Positions 23,601-34,597 of a stretch of DNA of 64,000 nt are shown here, in pieces. How positions within the stretch are numbered: position 1 is the stretch's first letter; each line of letters opens with the position of its first letter. Source of the DNA: Theristus sp. LFF4_11 (taxonomy: Eukaryota; Nematoda; Chromadorea; Monhysterida; Xyalidae); assembly GCA_030248135.1 (NCBI GenBank), contig JASANC010003838.1, positions 1 to 64,000 on the forward strand, given 5' to 3'. The notes beneath the pieces were generated by a model. That model did no database searches and was not told where the DNA came from. It saw nothing but the letters and a program-made list of their open reading frames with translations. The translations under genes and the position numbers were made by a program.

Positions 23601-26600
23601 GTCACCAAAGAGTGGCGTCACCTGAAAATTTTAAACTCAGGTCACCAAAGAGTGGCGTCACCTGGACGCCATCGAGGAACGCCACCGCCACAAATGGTCG
23701 TTGCGCGCCGTTTGCCGTCGGATTTGCTGCGGTGCCGATGGAAAACAGCCGGTGTACGACTTTGGATTGTTGTGCGATCCCGCCGTGGCGCTGTTCATTG
23801 TCGCCGCCACCTTGGGCACGGCGTTCTTCTCCGTGTCGCTGTTCACGCCGCCGCACTGCGAAAATGGTGGGGCCGCGTTTAGAATGGGAGATGCTGATTG
23901 GCTGTGCGTGCATGAGTTGGCCAATCAGTGTACTGTGGGACCCAAAAATTGTGGTCACTTTGTTCTGCAAATTACTGTGCGACACTGCGGGTTATTATTG
24001 CTTATTGTTGTCGCCGCCACGTTGGGCACGGCGTTCTTCTCCGTGTCGTTGTTCACGTCGCCGCACTGCAAAAATGATGGGGGCGGGGTTTGAATGGGAG
24101 ATGCTGATTAGCTGTGGGGGATGAGTTAGCCTGCCCACTTTGGATGTCATTTGTCAGGTTGATTGTTGTGCGCTGCCCTTCCTTACCAATTTTAGAAACC
24201 ACTTTGGCACCAAACTCGGTCGGTTATTTTCTATGTGAACGACTGACTGACCAGCCCGTGAGGGAGTCTGCGCTGATTGGCTGCGAGAAAGCCAATCGCT
24301 TTGTCGTTTTTTTCAAATGTTTTTCACAGCGGGAAAATTCAACATTCAGTTTATTGAAAAGCTGTGGAGTTTTGTTCTCAACGTTTTCGTTTTCACTTTA
24401 CAGCTGTCTCAGCGTGTGTGTGTGTGTGTGTGTGGCTGGTGGGTGACTGGTGTAGTTTAGTGTCGGTCATAAAAACAGTTAGTTTATAGCCCTTTCTCGT
24501 ACGTTGCAAATTGTCTTTCGTTGTTTCACAACAAGACCGTAAAAAAACACAATTTTTGGAATTCTTGTTATACATTGACAAGGAGGAAGAAGTTGGAGAA
24601 AGGGACGTTTTCAATAAGCAAGGAATTCGGGTCTCAACATGTAGGGGTTGTGGTGACTGTGAAATATGCTGTCCCAACAGAAAATTCCATTCAGTTTGTA
24701 AATTCAACTACTAAGAAGACGTGTTGCACCAAGCTAGAGCAGGAGCAGACAGACCCACCAGTCAGTGCAGCCAGTGAGCGCTGCTTTCATTACAATAAAT
24801 TTTCCAATTTGCACACTCAACTGCTTGCTTCATGTGCTCTCCACAGCAACAACTTCTCTCTGTCTTTCATTCGCAGCACTGCACCTGTCGAAAACGGACG
24901 TCAGCGAACTGCTCGTGATACTCGGTGTCTCCGAAACGATCGGGCGACTGTCGGTGGCGTTCCTGGGTGATCGAGCGTTCGTGAAGCCGCGGAGAGCGTT
25001 GATTGTCGCTGGAATGATGGCCGTAGCGGCCGGTGAGCGTGGGGCACGTTTGTGGTGGTTGTTGTCAGGAATTTTAGGCGATGTCTTCAGCGCCAGGGCT
25101 AACCCAGAAAAGCGGATAAAACGCCCGTCGAGTAGAGCGCGCATCGAGTTCTCTCTGTCATTAAGTGCCCATAAACTTCTCAGTGGTGCTCGATCGCCCG
25201 AACGCACACAGACAAGACACGAACGTGGTGCACGTTTGCGTTGGGCGAGCTCGAACGGGTTCGAGCCCCACGTTGGGCGCCAGAAAGGGTTTTTATTAGG
25301 ATGAACGCTGATTAGGACGATTAGGATGATTACGACAGGAATAAGAATAAACTGCACCTGATCACAGATCACCACATCTTTTATAGCTAATATAATGACA
25401 TGTAATTACACAATACACGTTGCTCCCAACTGTAAAGTCCTCGTCTGAAAACCGTGCACTCGGTGGATAACACAGTGTTGTGGCACTGTCCACAAGCACA
25501 CGAGCACCAGGCAAACATGTGGTGATAACCAAGCACGTGTGCTTAGTTCTCTGGTTGTACAGCATTACTGTATTTCATTACAGACTGCACGATTATCCGA
25601 AAGAACTTTTCAAAAAAAGGACGGAGTTAGCTATCAGCCAATGAGCATGCTGCCCTTGTTTTTATAATTCAACGACACATTTCATTCATTGGTTGCGCCA
25701 GTAAATGCATAATTCTGTCAGCCGTCATTGTTGTGTGTACTTGCACATTCACCCGTCACACTCGTGTTTCACCGATAGTATATCACTTTTTATATACCGA
25801 TCCACTGCTGATCGTCAGCGCAAGATTTGAGCCTCAAGGCCAGAAACTAATCAATCAACCGATCGGCTGAGATCAAGTCTTACGCTTTTGACTTGGAGTG
25901 CGCGGTCTTCAAAGCGGGACTTTATCGTGCTTCGTGAGCCCTTCGATTTTAGCATTTTACCGTTTCTTCCATCTTGCTTGTGACCGAGTATCACAAGTGA
26001 CACCAAATTTTCAGTCTCAACGGTGTTGGCATTATTCTTCGCGACCAGCTACACCACGGAAGCGATCTATCTCGTTGTGGCGCCATTTTTCAACGGCGGT
26101 TTCCTCTCGTTGCACGTGACGATACTCGTTGATTTGGTTGGCGTGACCAAAGTCAGCTCTGCCATCGGACTGTTGATGTTCAGTCAAGGTCACGTTTGTT
26201 TCGCTCTTTAGTTTCGTTTTTATTTGAAAAAAAGTGAGTTTGTTGTTGTTGTGTTTTTCCACAATAAAAACACGTGAAAGATGAAATTTACCCCATAAGC
26301 ACGCTGACGCTAACTGGCTGCAGTCTGCGCGTACTTTACAATTACAACGTGCAAGCACTGTTTCTTGCGGTTTCGCCTGGTAAGCGCATACCGCGGGCCC
26401 CCAGGCTCGTCAGTACGACAAGGCCCGGGCTGCACAGCCCAATCAAACATGATGACCAGCACAGACGGATGTTATGTCTGGCTGAAACATCAGCGAAACA
26501 GTGCGTACACACAAAACAAACCAGACGCGGGACAGAGTTGTCCACAGCAGTACTGGTGCTTGTGTGCTGTTGTATTACAACGTGCAAGCACTGTTTCTTG

Positions 26601-27231
26601 CGGTTTCGCCTGGTAAGCGCATACCGCGGGCCCCCAGGCTCGTCAGTACGACAAGGCCCGGGCTGCACAAGTCAGCGCTGTTCTGTTGAAACTTACCCAA
26701 TCAGCGTGTTGATGGCAGCACAACCCAAAAGCTTTGATGTTGGTCGTGGCTTGAATGGTTGACTCTGATTGGTTGTTTCTTATTTATGCATACATAGATT
26801 GACTGACTTTTGCGGCGAATCGGAACATACTCCAAGTAGCTGGCTACTTGTATGGCGGCAAATGTGTGTCATCTTCCGTGTGGAATCGGAACTCTGGCAT
26901 TTTGAAATGTCAGAGACATTCCACCGAGCCACGTTCTGCGACAATTGATTGTTTGAACGATTGATTGATTGATTGCCAATGAAACACCCCCCCTGTCGTC
27001 TCAGGCATCGTCGCGTTCGCATCACCGATGATCGTAGGCATGATTCGCGACCACACGGGCGATTTCTGGCTGTCCTACGCTTATTTGGCAGCCTGCTATG
27101 CCGTCAGTAGCGTCTGCTTCCTCGCAGTGCATTTGCTATCGCGTAGAAAACGAAATAGAAATTTGGAAAGGAATAATAATAATAATTTGAACACTCAGTC
27201 TCCTACGGGTGAACATCGTAGTGAACGCTAG
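20659..27231 (+). CDS. SLC16 (monocarboxylate transporter)-like MFS protein
   Basis: Nine exons keep phase: 20659-20704, 21124-21267, 21837-21980, 22287-22453, 22764-23249, 23641-23866, 24877-25032, 26015-26188 and 27005-27231 (TAG), 589 aa. The start MQPPIDHGWAWLVLAG carries the SLC16 TM1 signature in the form DHGWAW. TM segments follow exon by exon; GLGTGMVTSNGLVIISRYFDKRRAMANALL matches the TM4-TM5 region of the family, with its KRRAMA loop. Exon 5 adds a hydrophilic central loop of about 150 residues between TM6 and TM7. GRLSVAFLGDR and PMIVGMIRDHTGDFWLSYAYLA lie in the C-terminal half, which ends in a polar, Asn-rich tail. The substrate cannot be told; SLC16 members move monocarboxylates, aromatic amino acids or thyroid hormone across the plasma membrane. 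Confidence 0.88.
20941..21033 (+). repeat. GC-rich ~95-bp hairpin repeat, diverged copy
   Basis: It lies in intron 1 of the SLC16-like gene. It matches the two copies at 26341 and 26574, with about eight to ten differences. The shared core includes TTTCGCCTGG, ACCGCGGGCC, CCAGGCTCGTCAGTACGA and AAGGCCCGGGCTGCA. Confidence 0.8.
23795..24115 (+). repeat. Tandem duplication of the end of exon 6 of the SLC16-like gene
   Basis: About 110 bp covering the last part of exon 6 and its donor (23795-23905) is repeated at 24005-24115 in the intron. The second copy has CTGCAAAAATGATGG where the functional copy has CTGCGAAAATG then GTGG, so its donor is lost. Just upstream, 40 bp containing the exon-6 acceptor is also tandemly duplicated (23587-23666). 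Only the second acceptor (exon starting 23641) keeps frame. Confidence 0.8.
25070..25150 (+). repeat. Dispersed repeat with CCAGGGCTAACCCAG core, copy 1
   Basis: The stretch TTGTTGTCAGGAATTTTAGG then CGATGT and CAGGGCTAACCCAGAAAAGC recurs in diverged form at 44650-44760 (plus) and, on the minus strand, at 39040-39118. This copy starts about 38 nt after the exon-7 donor of the SLC16-like gene. Confidence 0.65.
25257..25560 (-). mobile_element. LTR-retroelement fragment with tRNA-Lys primer-binding site
   Basis: Plus-strand bases 25257-25282 equal the 3' end of tRNA-Lys, from the T loop through the acceptor and including the terminal CCA that genomes normally do not encode. Read on the minus strand this is a primer-binding site starting TGGCGCCCAACGTGGGGC. 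The sequence that would precede it on that strand (25283-25560) has a TATAAAAG box (near 25378-25385) and AATAAA (near 25291), as expected of an LTR. The LTR ends were not resolved, and no gag or pol is visible, so this is a remnant in intron 7 of the SLC16-like gene. Confidence 0.6.
25612..25895 (+). repeat. ~290-bp dispersed repeat with TATA-like box, copy 1
   Basis: It matches the reverse complement of 56645-56930 along its length. Conserved blocks are AATGCATAATTC, CACTTTTTATATACCGATCC, GCGCAAGATTTGAGCCTCAA, GGCCAGAAACTAATCA and TGAGATCAAGTCTTACGC. The function is unknown; it could be a mobile element or a small-RNA gene with its promoter. Confidence 0.7.
26341..26434 (+). repeat. GC-rich 95-bp hairpin repeat, copy 2
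   Basis: It is identical over about 94 bp to 26574-26667, 233 bp downstream, both in intron 8 of the SLC16-like gene. GCCTGG and CCAGGC can pair around a loop of about 21 nt, and GCCCGGGC follows. Confidence 0.85.
26574..26667 (+). repeat. GC-rich 95-bp hairpin repeat, copy 3
   Basis: Second identical copy of the repeat at 26341, in the same orientation. Identity in intron sequence suggests a recent duplication or selection on the sequence. Confidence 0.85.
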
Positions 27232-28464
27232 GGTTTTCTTTGTTTTTTTTTCAGTTCTTCTAGTCATGCGCCACTCAGCTATTCATGTTTTTCTGTTCCT
27301 CAACCAAATCAGCTCAGTATTATCGATTTGTTTGCTGTGCAATATCCGCTTTTTGAAAATTATTTGTGATAGTCAGTATTTATCAGATTTTTAACGAAAC
27401 TCAAACAAGAATACAAGACAATCTCTGGTCAGATGTTCGATTTTTTCATCAGCTTTACTGAAGCAACTACTCATAATGCGTTTCGTGATTGTGTGCTGTG
27501 CGTTTTTCGTGACATTTTTTGTGCAATATAGTCTTGATTTTCATGTTTTCAACACATGTTGTCTGCACTTCTGATTTGTTTTTGACATTTATTTTCATGG
27601 GCGTTTTTTTATTGTGCCCATTTTCAACAGCGCTGTGGCATATCAGTATTAAACTCGGTTTGTTTTAGTTGCATATTCTGTCATTTCTTACAAACAGTTT
27701 TCTACTCATTCAGCTGTCATAATAAGTTTTCAGTCAAACATTTTTGAACAAAAATAGTTTGGTCTGTTTTGGTAACAAGAATTCGAAACTAACAATCTGT
27801 TTTGTGCACCGAATGGATGGAATGGACAGGTGTGTAAATGGAAAATTGAAATTTCATTCAGTACCAAAAAGAATCTTACCATGTGAGCCCACTCAGTCTA
27901 TTGTACAATTGTCCTCATAAAAATCTGTTTGTTTTGTGACCTAAAAATTGTGATATTTGAAAAGGTGAATCGTTTTTGAATGCTCTCTGAACAAACAGAC
28001 TGTTATAAATTGCGTTTTTTGGTTATTTTATGATTGAATCATGTGATTCTTTTGCAGTTTAGAGCCCACGCCCCCTTGCTAGTTTTTGTGTGGCAAAAAG
28101 TTGTTCATGTGATGTAATCTGGTGAAAACATTTTTGTCTTTCGATTGACTTGAAAAAAAACTTGGCAATCTCTGCTCTGGTATAATTGTGTAGCTGAAGA
28201 ATCGGTTTTGTTAAAAAGATTTACGTAGTACGTTAGTTGAGTGAAAAATAAATAAATATGAATCCTCCAATTTCAAAACACCTTGGTTTTCGTTTACCTG
28301 ATTGTCAGTCGCAGTGTTCCAAGACAAAAAACTCAACTTTCGAGTTATACTTGTCCAGTATACCGCACATCAAATTTTCCGATCGTGATCAACTGGATGC
28401 ACAAAACATTTCAGACAGACGTTTGTGTTTGCAAATTGGTCGAAATTTAAAAAAAAGTCCCAAA
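27232..28464. other. Intergenic stretch, SLC16-like 3' flank and PLC-X promoter side
   Basis: T-rich intergenic DNA without recognised genes. An open frame from an ATG at 28258 runs into the PLC-X exon and could lengthen that protein by 69 residues. Confidence 0.5.
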
Positions 28465-31109
28465 ATGAAGTCCGCGAGAGAAGTGGCCGAAGCGAAAGAG
28501 GAAATCGGCGAGGTTGGTTCGGACGGCACGAAAACGCTCAGCGACGATCAGACGTTGGTGCCGAACGGGGATGCCGCCGCCGCCGCCACGCCGTTACCCG
28601 CTACGAACGGGACTGATGACGGCACGGGCGGGCAGAAGGTGGCCGAGACGGAAAAGTCGACGCCGAAATTGGTGAACGTGGACAAGGCAAACTGGATGGC
28701 TGCGTTGCCCGCGCAGTTGCAGATGAAACCGATCAATCAGATTGCGATTCCGGGTGATTGGCGTGTTTTGCGTGTTTTGTTTTGCAGTTTGGAGAGATTG
28801 GTGCTGGTGGTGTGTGTTTTCAAAGCTATGAGACTTGAGACGTTTTTTTTGCTGGGCTGAATTTACATTTGTTGATAAAGACAGCGACAGTCTGCATTTG
28901 GGTTAGATTGAGTTTGATGGATCGTGGGAAGCTAGTACCGCTGATTTCGGCTGCAAAATTGCATGTGGTTTCCCCCAGAGATTTCCCAACACTTTCACGA
29001 GCCTCACCTTGAGATTGGCCTTACCTCAAATGCGTTCTCCGATGCTGTTTCATGACCGCTGACCCAGCCACCGCTTCCGCGTTTGTGCAGTGTATTTCTA
29101 TATTATATGCAATTATCTGATTGGTTCGTGACTACGTGACGCTTGCATTCTGTGCAGTCCCAACTCCGCCTCCACAGCGACACCTCCACAGCAATACATG
29201 CATCTCGTGTACACCAACCAATCAGCTAATTGCATGTGATACACACTGTAACTTCAACGATACGCAACCGCCATTTTTCAAATCGTCCACTTTCCACCGT
29301 TCAGGCACGCACGATTCGTTCACGTACTCGCTGGACAAGAACGGCCCGATCGGCAACGACGAGCCCGGCTCGCTGCAGGTGTTTGGGGCGTGCGTGAAGG
29401 GCATCGTGTACAAGTGGTCGGTCACGCAGGACTGGAAGGTCAAGGAGCAACTCGAGAATGGCATTCGGTGGGTGGGGTCGCCGGAATTGGGGGACATATG
29501 AAGGCCAGTTCATGCTGACGTCATACAAGCACGGCACGGCACGTCTCGTGTTTTACTATACTACGTACACGCCAGAGGTTGTATGTACAGTCGAATTCTA
29601 AATGATAGGGAATCAGCTGATTGGTTGGTGGTCACGTGCTGCATGCTTTCTGTGCAGAACTTGCTGTCGGGCGGAGTGTGGTTTGCACAGAACGCATACA
29701 TGCACGTGATCACCAACCAATCAGCTGATTCCCTATAATTTAGAGTTCGACTGTACAGCACGGCACGTCACGTCCTCGTGTCATTGCATACTTGGAGACT
29801 TACGTCAGTAGGACAGTCTTCGAAACAAGCGCACTTCACAATCGCAGGAGAATCAGGAGATCAGGTGAATTGTCAGGTATTTCGACTTTCGCCTGTCGCA
29901 CCCGGACAAGCCGCAGAGCGCCGACGACGTGCGAGTGGTGCACGGCCTGTACGGCGCGAACATCTGGGAGCTGTGCCGCGAGATCAACGACTTCCTCGAC
30001 GAGCATCCGCGCGAGGTCGTACTGCTCGACTGGAATCACTTCTACAATTTCACGCCGGAGTTGCATCAGACCGCGTTTGATACGCTGCAGAATTTGTTCG
30101 GCGCAAAACTGGCGCCTCGCGAGGAGGTCGCCCACCAGTCGTTGCAGTACCTGTGGTCGCGCGCTTATCAGGTAAACGCGTGTTTGTTGAAAGCTGTCAG
30201 GTTTTTTTAAAGGGTACAGGGCAGGCGATACTTTGAGTTACAGTATGAACGAACGAATGTGTTGGATTTAGTGTTGAAATCAAACACACTCCATTTGTGG
30301 CTAGATATTGTGGTGCTGAATTTGGTAGTCTTTTTTGCGAACTGTTTTGCAGTCAGTCACTCACATGCACGCACACCACATGCGACATGACGGCAGCGAG
30401 CATGCTGATTGGTTGACATTTCTCCGAGTGTTCCACGGTTTTCTTGTTCAACTACAGTAGGGGCAGTTCAACATAGTCGATAATGAGGTCTGATTGATTC
30501 ATTTACTCAGTTTGATGATTGTATTTTCTGCGAATAAGCTATTGCACAAGTTTTTATCGCAACTGGTTCGAGAGGGGCACATCACTGATGAGGCCACCCC
30601 TCTTCAGTTGTTGGCCAGGTCGAAATGCAGAGAACCACCATACAAATTGGTTGATTCGCAAATCGTCGCACACACACCCCCGCCATGCCACCCATCCGTC
30701 TCCCTCCATTATGTGTCATTCCTCCTTGCCCAATCAGGTGCTCGTGTTCTACCAAACGGACGCCGTCGAGCCGCCTCTAGCGTTCTGGAACAAGTACTCG
30801 ATCTCGAGTCCCTGGGCGAACACCGATCAGACGTCCGTGCTGTTGCAGTTTCTCACGGAGAAGCTGAAGAATCGCTCGAAGCAGGAGTTCTTCGTGACGC
30901 AAGGCCTCCAGACGCCGGAAGCGAAGGATATCCTGGCGCATCTCGCGGGCTCCTTGAAGGAGTCGCTCGCATTGCCGTGTACGCAGGCAGTTGTGAAATG
31001 GCTACAAGAGAACAAGAGTCTGTTCAAGCCGCTGCTGAATGTAGCCATGTGCGACTTTGCGAACGAGCGCGATTTCGTTGATGTTGTGCTCGGGTACAAT
31101 TTCAGTTAG
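28465..31109 (+). CDS. PI-PLC X-domain containing protein (PLCXD-like)
   Basis: Four exons join in phase: 28465-28753, 29305-29467, 29877-30171 and 30738-31109 (TAG), 372 aa. The start at 28465 has a good context (CAAAATGAAG); an in-frame ATG at 28258 is the alternative. The first ~95 residues are acidic and Ala-rich, without a domain. The X domain begins with IPGTHDSFTY (catalytic His about residue 99), then IRYFDFRLSHPD, and VVHGLYGANIWELCREINDFL with the second catalytic His about 173. EVVLLDWNHFYNF completes the core. No Y, C2 or PH domain is present, so it belongs to the short PLCXD group, which may hydrolyse phosphoinositides in the cytosol. SINE-like and foldback repeats fill its introns. 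Confidence 0.9.
29588..29753. mobile_element. Foldback MITE with TA target duplication
   Basis: The 166-bp element has nearly perfect inverted repeats of about 55 bp starting CAGTCGAA.TCTAAAT, then GGGAATCAGCTGATTGGTTGGTG and TCACGTG. It is flanked by TA (29586-29587 and 29754-29755), as for Tc1/mariner-type MITEs. Related, more diverged copies lie at about 21395-21540, 29090-29240, 51085-51230 and 59386-59538. It is in intron 2 of the PLC-X gene. Confidence 0.8.
30563..30659 (+). repeat. Intronic hairpin repeat family, copy B
   Basis: It carries GAGAGGGGCACATCACTGAT, GAGGCCACCCCTCTTC, GGCCAGGTCGAAATGCAGAG and the TTGGTTGATTCG end, with a short deletion in the middle. Intron 3 of the PLC-X gene. 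Confidence 0.8.
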
Positions 31110-32132
31110 GGTTTTTGGTCGTGGTGGGTGGTTTTTTGTTGATGAATGGTTTTTTTGTTTGTTGGTTTTTGCGGAGACAACTGATTTATTGGCTGAATTT
31201 GTGAAACTGTGGTGGTGTTAAAATGGTGGTTCAGATTCAGTGAGTGAACCTGATTAGAAATTATGGGAATGCTTAGAAATGCGTTGGTTTGCGAATTCCA
31301 CTGTAATTCTTGACCACTGTATCTGTTTCAAGTGTTTCATAAATTGACAATTTTCAACTTTATTTCAATTTTTCAAATTTGTTGACTACAAAATACACCT
31401 TTTTGTATGGTTGGTTTGGTTTGTTGCCACGCAAAAATGCGTGAAACGAAACGTCAGTTTTGTTGCTTTGTGGAGGTGGACTGCGGGCGGATTGATTCCT
31501 GTGGCACTAGGCGTGTTAGTTCGCAGCCCACAATGCAAAAACTGACAATTTTGCATGTTTTGAAGCTTTTGCGACTGCATGTTTTTGGACAAATTGATTC
31601 ATTCAAATTGCTGTTGCATGAATTCAAGTTTTGTTCTGTTTATAAAATACTAGGTGTACGGGTATACTACTGTGATTATCTCTCTGTTGTTTTTGCTTGT
31701 TTTGCGACTCTTGAATCTATTCGTTGTTTTGATACATTAAACGGCCTTCCGGTATAACATTCATCGAACTGGCGATTTTTTCTGCTAACTTTATCGAAAC
31801 TATTTTGTGCATACATACATTTCAATGTGAATTTATAGGCTCTGTGTTGTGTTCCGAAGCTTTTAAAGAAAGTAAAAGTACAAAAAAGTCAAGTGTAATG
31901 TGTAATATACAGTAATATCACTACAGTCAAACATTGTGTGCAATATTCGTGCATCATTGGCCAATTTTAATCTGGATAGGCTGTGCGGCTACGTCGAGCA
32001 GTTTCAAACCAATCAGCGAGTTCAATTTCAATACAGCCAATCAGCTGTTGTCAATTTTGGTCAACTGTAGATCCATGTTTATCAACCATCATCGTGTCTG
32101 ATCACCACCCACCGCCCGCTTCCCTTTTTTGT
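31110..32132. other. Convergent 3' region between PLC-X and membrane protein genes
   Basis: Both neighbouring genes end into this stretch. It is T-rich, with short ORFs lacking domains. Confidence 0.5.
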
Positions 32133-33951
32133 TCACTTTGCTTTCCTCTTTTTCACTTGTGCCTTATATTCTTTTTCGGTTGCGTCACGAACTTCCAGCA
32201 ACGGCAAAATCGTCTGAATATCGAGAACGTATGACTGATTGACCGACCATTTTTGCTTGATCGCAACCGAATTCCAGTCGATGATCTGAATAAGGTCGAA
32301 AACTTCAAATCTAGGGCGCTGATTGGTTGGCTTGGCTGGCCGCACTATCTTTTCTAGTATTATTGTCACACTTGACATACTGTACAGGCATTGCAAACCA
32401 GAGTGAACATTGAAAAAAATACTCAACAAAAAGTTACTCAACGATGGAGTTCACTGAAAGTTAGTCAACAGCAGTTGAGAAACTAAATGAGTGACACCGA
32501 CGCAGGTCGCTGTGCGCTGATTGGCGGTCGCAGTCTGAACGGCCAATCAGCGTCATCGGTTCAAACAAAGAAAAACTTGAATCCGCAAACCTTGTAATAT
32601 TTTGCAGCTTTATATCGATATCGATTGGCTGTCACCTCTTTGACAATGATGTTGTGTTCCGCCCAAAATTTCTCCGCCCCATTGTCCCCGCTGTAGAATT
32701 GTAGGAAGCGATGTTTTTGGCACTGGTCACAGCTGGGTTTAAAAGACAGCAAACAGTTGGGATTATTGAATCAGCAATATTGTTTTTTTTTAAACCTGCA
32801 AGAAAGAAACGCACATTTCTTCGGCACCACCAGCCGATCGTTCGCAGCCATCAAACAGCGCTTGCTCACTGATGTCACGCTCCTCGGGTTCATCGACCTT
32901 GCACGCCGGCTTATACACGCTCAGCGTGTCTCCCGGCTTTTGACCCTGTAATATGTGCAGACACTGATCGGTTTTGGTGTGAAGAACGAAGCTGACCAAG
33001 ATACAATAGAGTTTAGATTCTTGGTGGTTTTTGGTGTATGTAATGGTCAGTAACCAACAGTTCCTACAGTTTATCTAGAAAATATATGCATCATGACGTA
33101 ATGACAAACCAATCGGCGCTGAGAACTGCTCATGACCAACCAATCAGCGCTGAGAATTGCTATGACCAATCAATCAGCTAGTTGCATATATTATCGAGAT
33201 ACTGATAGGCTGTATGTACCGAGCAAGATCCGAAATCGGAATATTTCAGATCTTGGGCAGTTTTCCTGTGGTCAGCAGTTGTACAGTGCACTTATGTCGT
33301 CACCTGAAACACACGTCGTCCACGAATGAGCAGGCCGCCCTTATGCTTTCTCCGTTCATCCTTGTACTGCACCTTCACCGCGTGCACACACCGGAATCCG
33401 ACGAGACTGCGCAGCGCGTCGAACTCTTGAGCCTGAATATAAAGGGCGTTGCGGTGGTTGGAATGGTTTGAGGAAATGCGGTTGCCAGTGATTAAAAATC
33501 TGTGTTTTCTGCAACTGCGGCGTGATTGGCTTGTCAATACATTTTTGTAATTGAAAACTCTGCTCTGTTGTTGTTTTCCAAAAAACGCAGTGAACAATCC
33601 TACAACTTGGTTGATTCTGTGAAATTCATATGCGGGTGCGAGGGGTGCCAATCAGAATGTCTTGAAAAATACAAAGTGTTGAGCAGAATTTTTAACGCCC
33701 ATCCTACATTGTGTCAGTAATCAAGCCAAGCCAAGCACTGAAGAAATCAAATCTGGAAAAAAATCACCAACCATTTGCTGCAAGTGGCTACTATGATTAC
33801 CAGCGTGCATGCAACCAGCCACGAAGACGCACAACAGTCCGGCAAACAAGAGCACGCCGATCACCGTAACCACGATGCTGATCGGTGAGATTTTCGATAG
33901 CATCGACGCCTTTTTCTTTTGGTCCGTCTTTACTGGTTCTTTGCCGGGCAT
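32133..33951 (-). CDS. Unrecognised type II membrane protein
   Basis: Five exons keep phase: 33951-33772, 33432-33304, 32945-32815, 32732-32591 and 32285-32133 (TGA), 244 aa. The N-terminus is Lys-rich (MPGKEPVKTDQKKKASM), followed by one membrane helix (about residues 24-46, SIVVTVIGVLLFAGLLCVFV), so the rest should face the lumen or outside. The lumenal part has EFDALRSLVGFRCVHAVKVQ, a GLLIRGRRVFQ strand pair, KPACKVDEPEERD, a CDQCQKHRFLQFYSG motif and a basic C-terminus ending KKRKAK. Several Cys could form disulphides. No family was recognised. The exon-3 donor was chosen to restore frame into CDQC; a donor 19 nt further on pairs with a different acceptor and also stays open. Confidence 0.65.
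33099..33182 (+). repeat. Short tandem repeat of a CCAATCAGCGCTGAGAA unit
   Basis: Two full ~30-bp units and a partial third (ATGAC.AACCAATC.GCGCTG AGAA.TGCT) lie in an intron of the membrane-protein gene. Confidence 0.75.
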
Positions 33952-34597
33952 GATGACAGAAAGACAACGGGAAAAGCGGATTGGTTTGCAGCTCTTGATT
34001 GAAAACTGATTGATTTGGTTGATTGAAAAAATGTGAAAACAATATAATGAAATGTTATGTGACCGCCTTTATGCGGTGATTGACTGTCGTGCCCGTGAGT
34101 TACTGTAACTTTGTGAATCTGGACCCACACTGATTGGCTGCATATTCGGGTTGCATTATTTTACTTGTTAACGAAAACGAATCAAAATTGCACTCACACA
34201 CACACGTAAGTTCAGTAGCACGTTTTTCATTGTTTGTTGAAAGAAATAAAATAACATTTCATCGAAGACACCACAGTTCCTTCCTCTGCCAAGTTTTATT
34301 TCATAGGTCACACACTGATGATGCTGTGTACACGGGGCGAATCAAACAATCAAAGCAGCTTTGACTGATTATTGAAACTGTCAACCAATAGGTTGCTGAA
34401 CCGCTGTCAACATGGCTACTATTTGGGCTACTGCAGTTAGTGGCTACTGAAAACGCGTTTATCTCACCACCACATGATGTCAACTATTTTAGTAGCCAAG
34501 CCACTTCAGTAGCAACTCCAGTGGTTAAGTAGGTACTTAGTAGTGGCACTTTAGTAACCAAATTGGTAGCAAATTTATTTCAATGCAAACGCATCAA

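Noticed and set aside
25850..25890. U2 snRNA gene
   Set aside because: Only GGCTGAGATCAAGT resembles U2; the branch-recognition region and Sm site do not follow.
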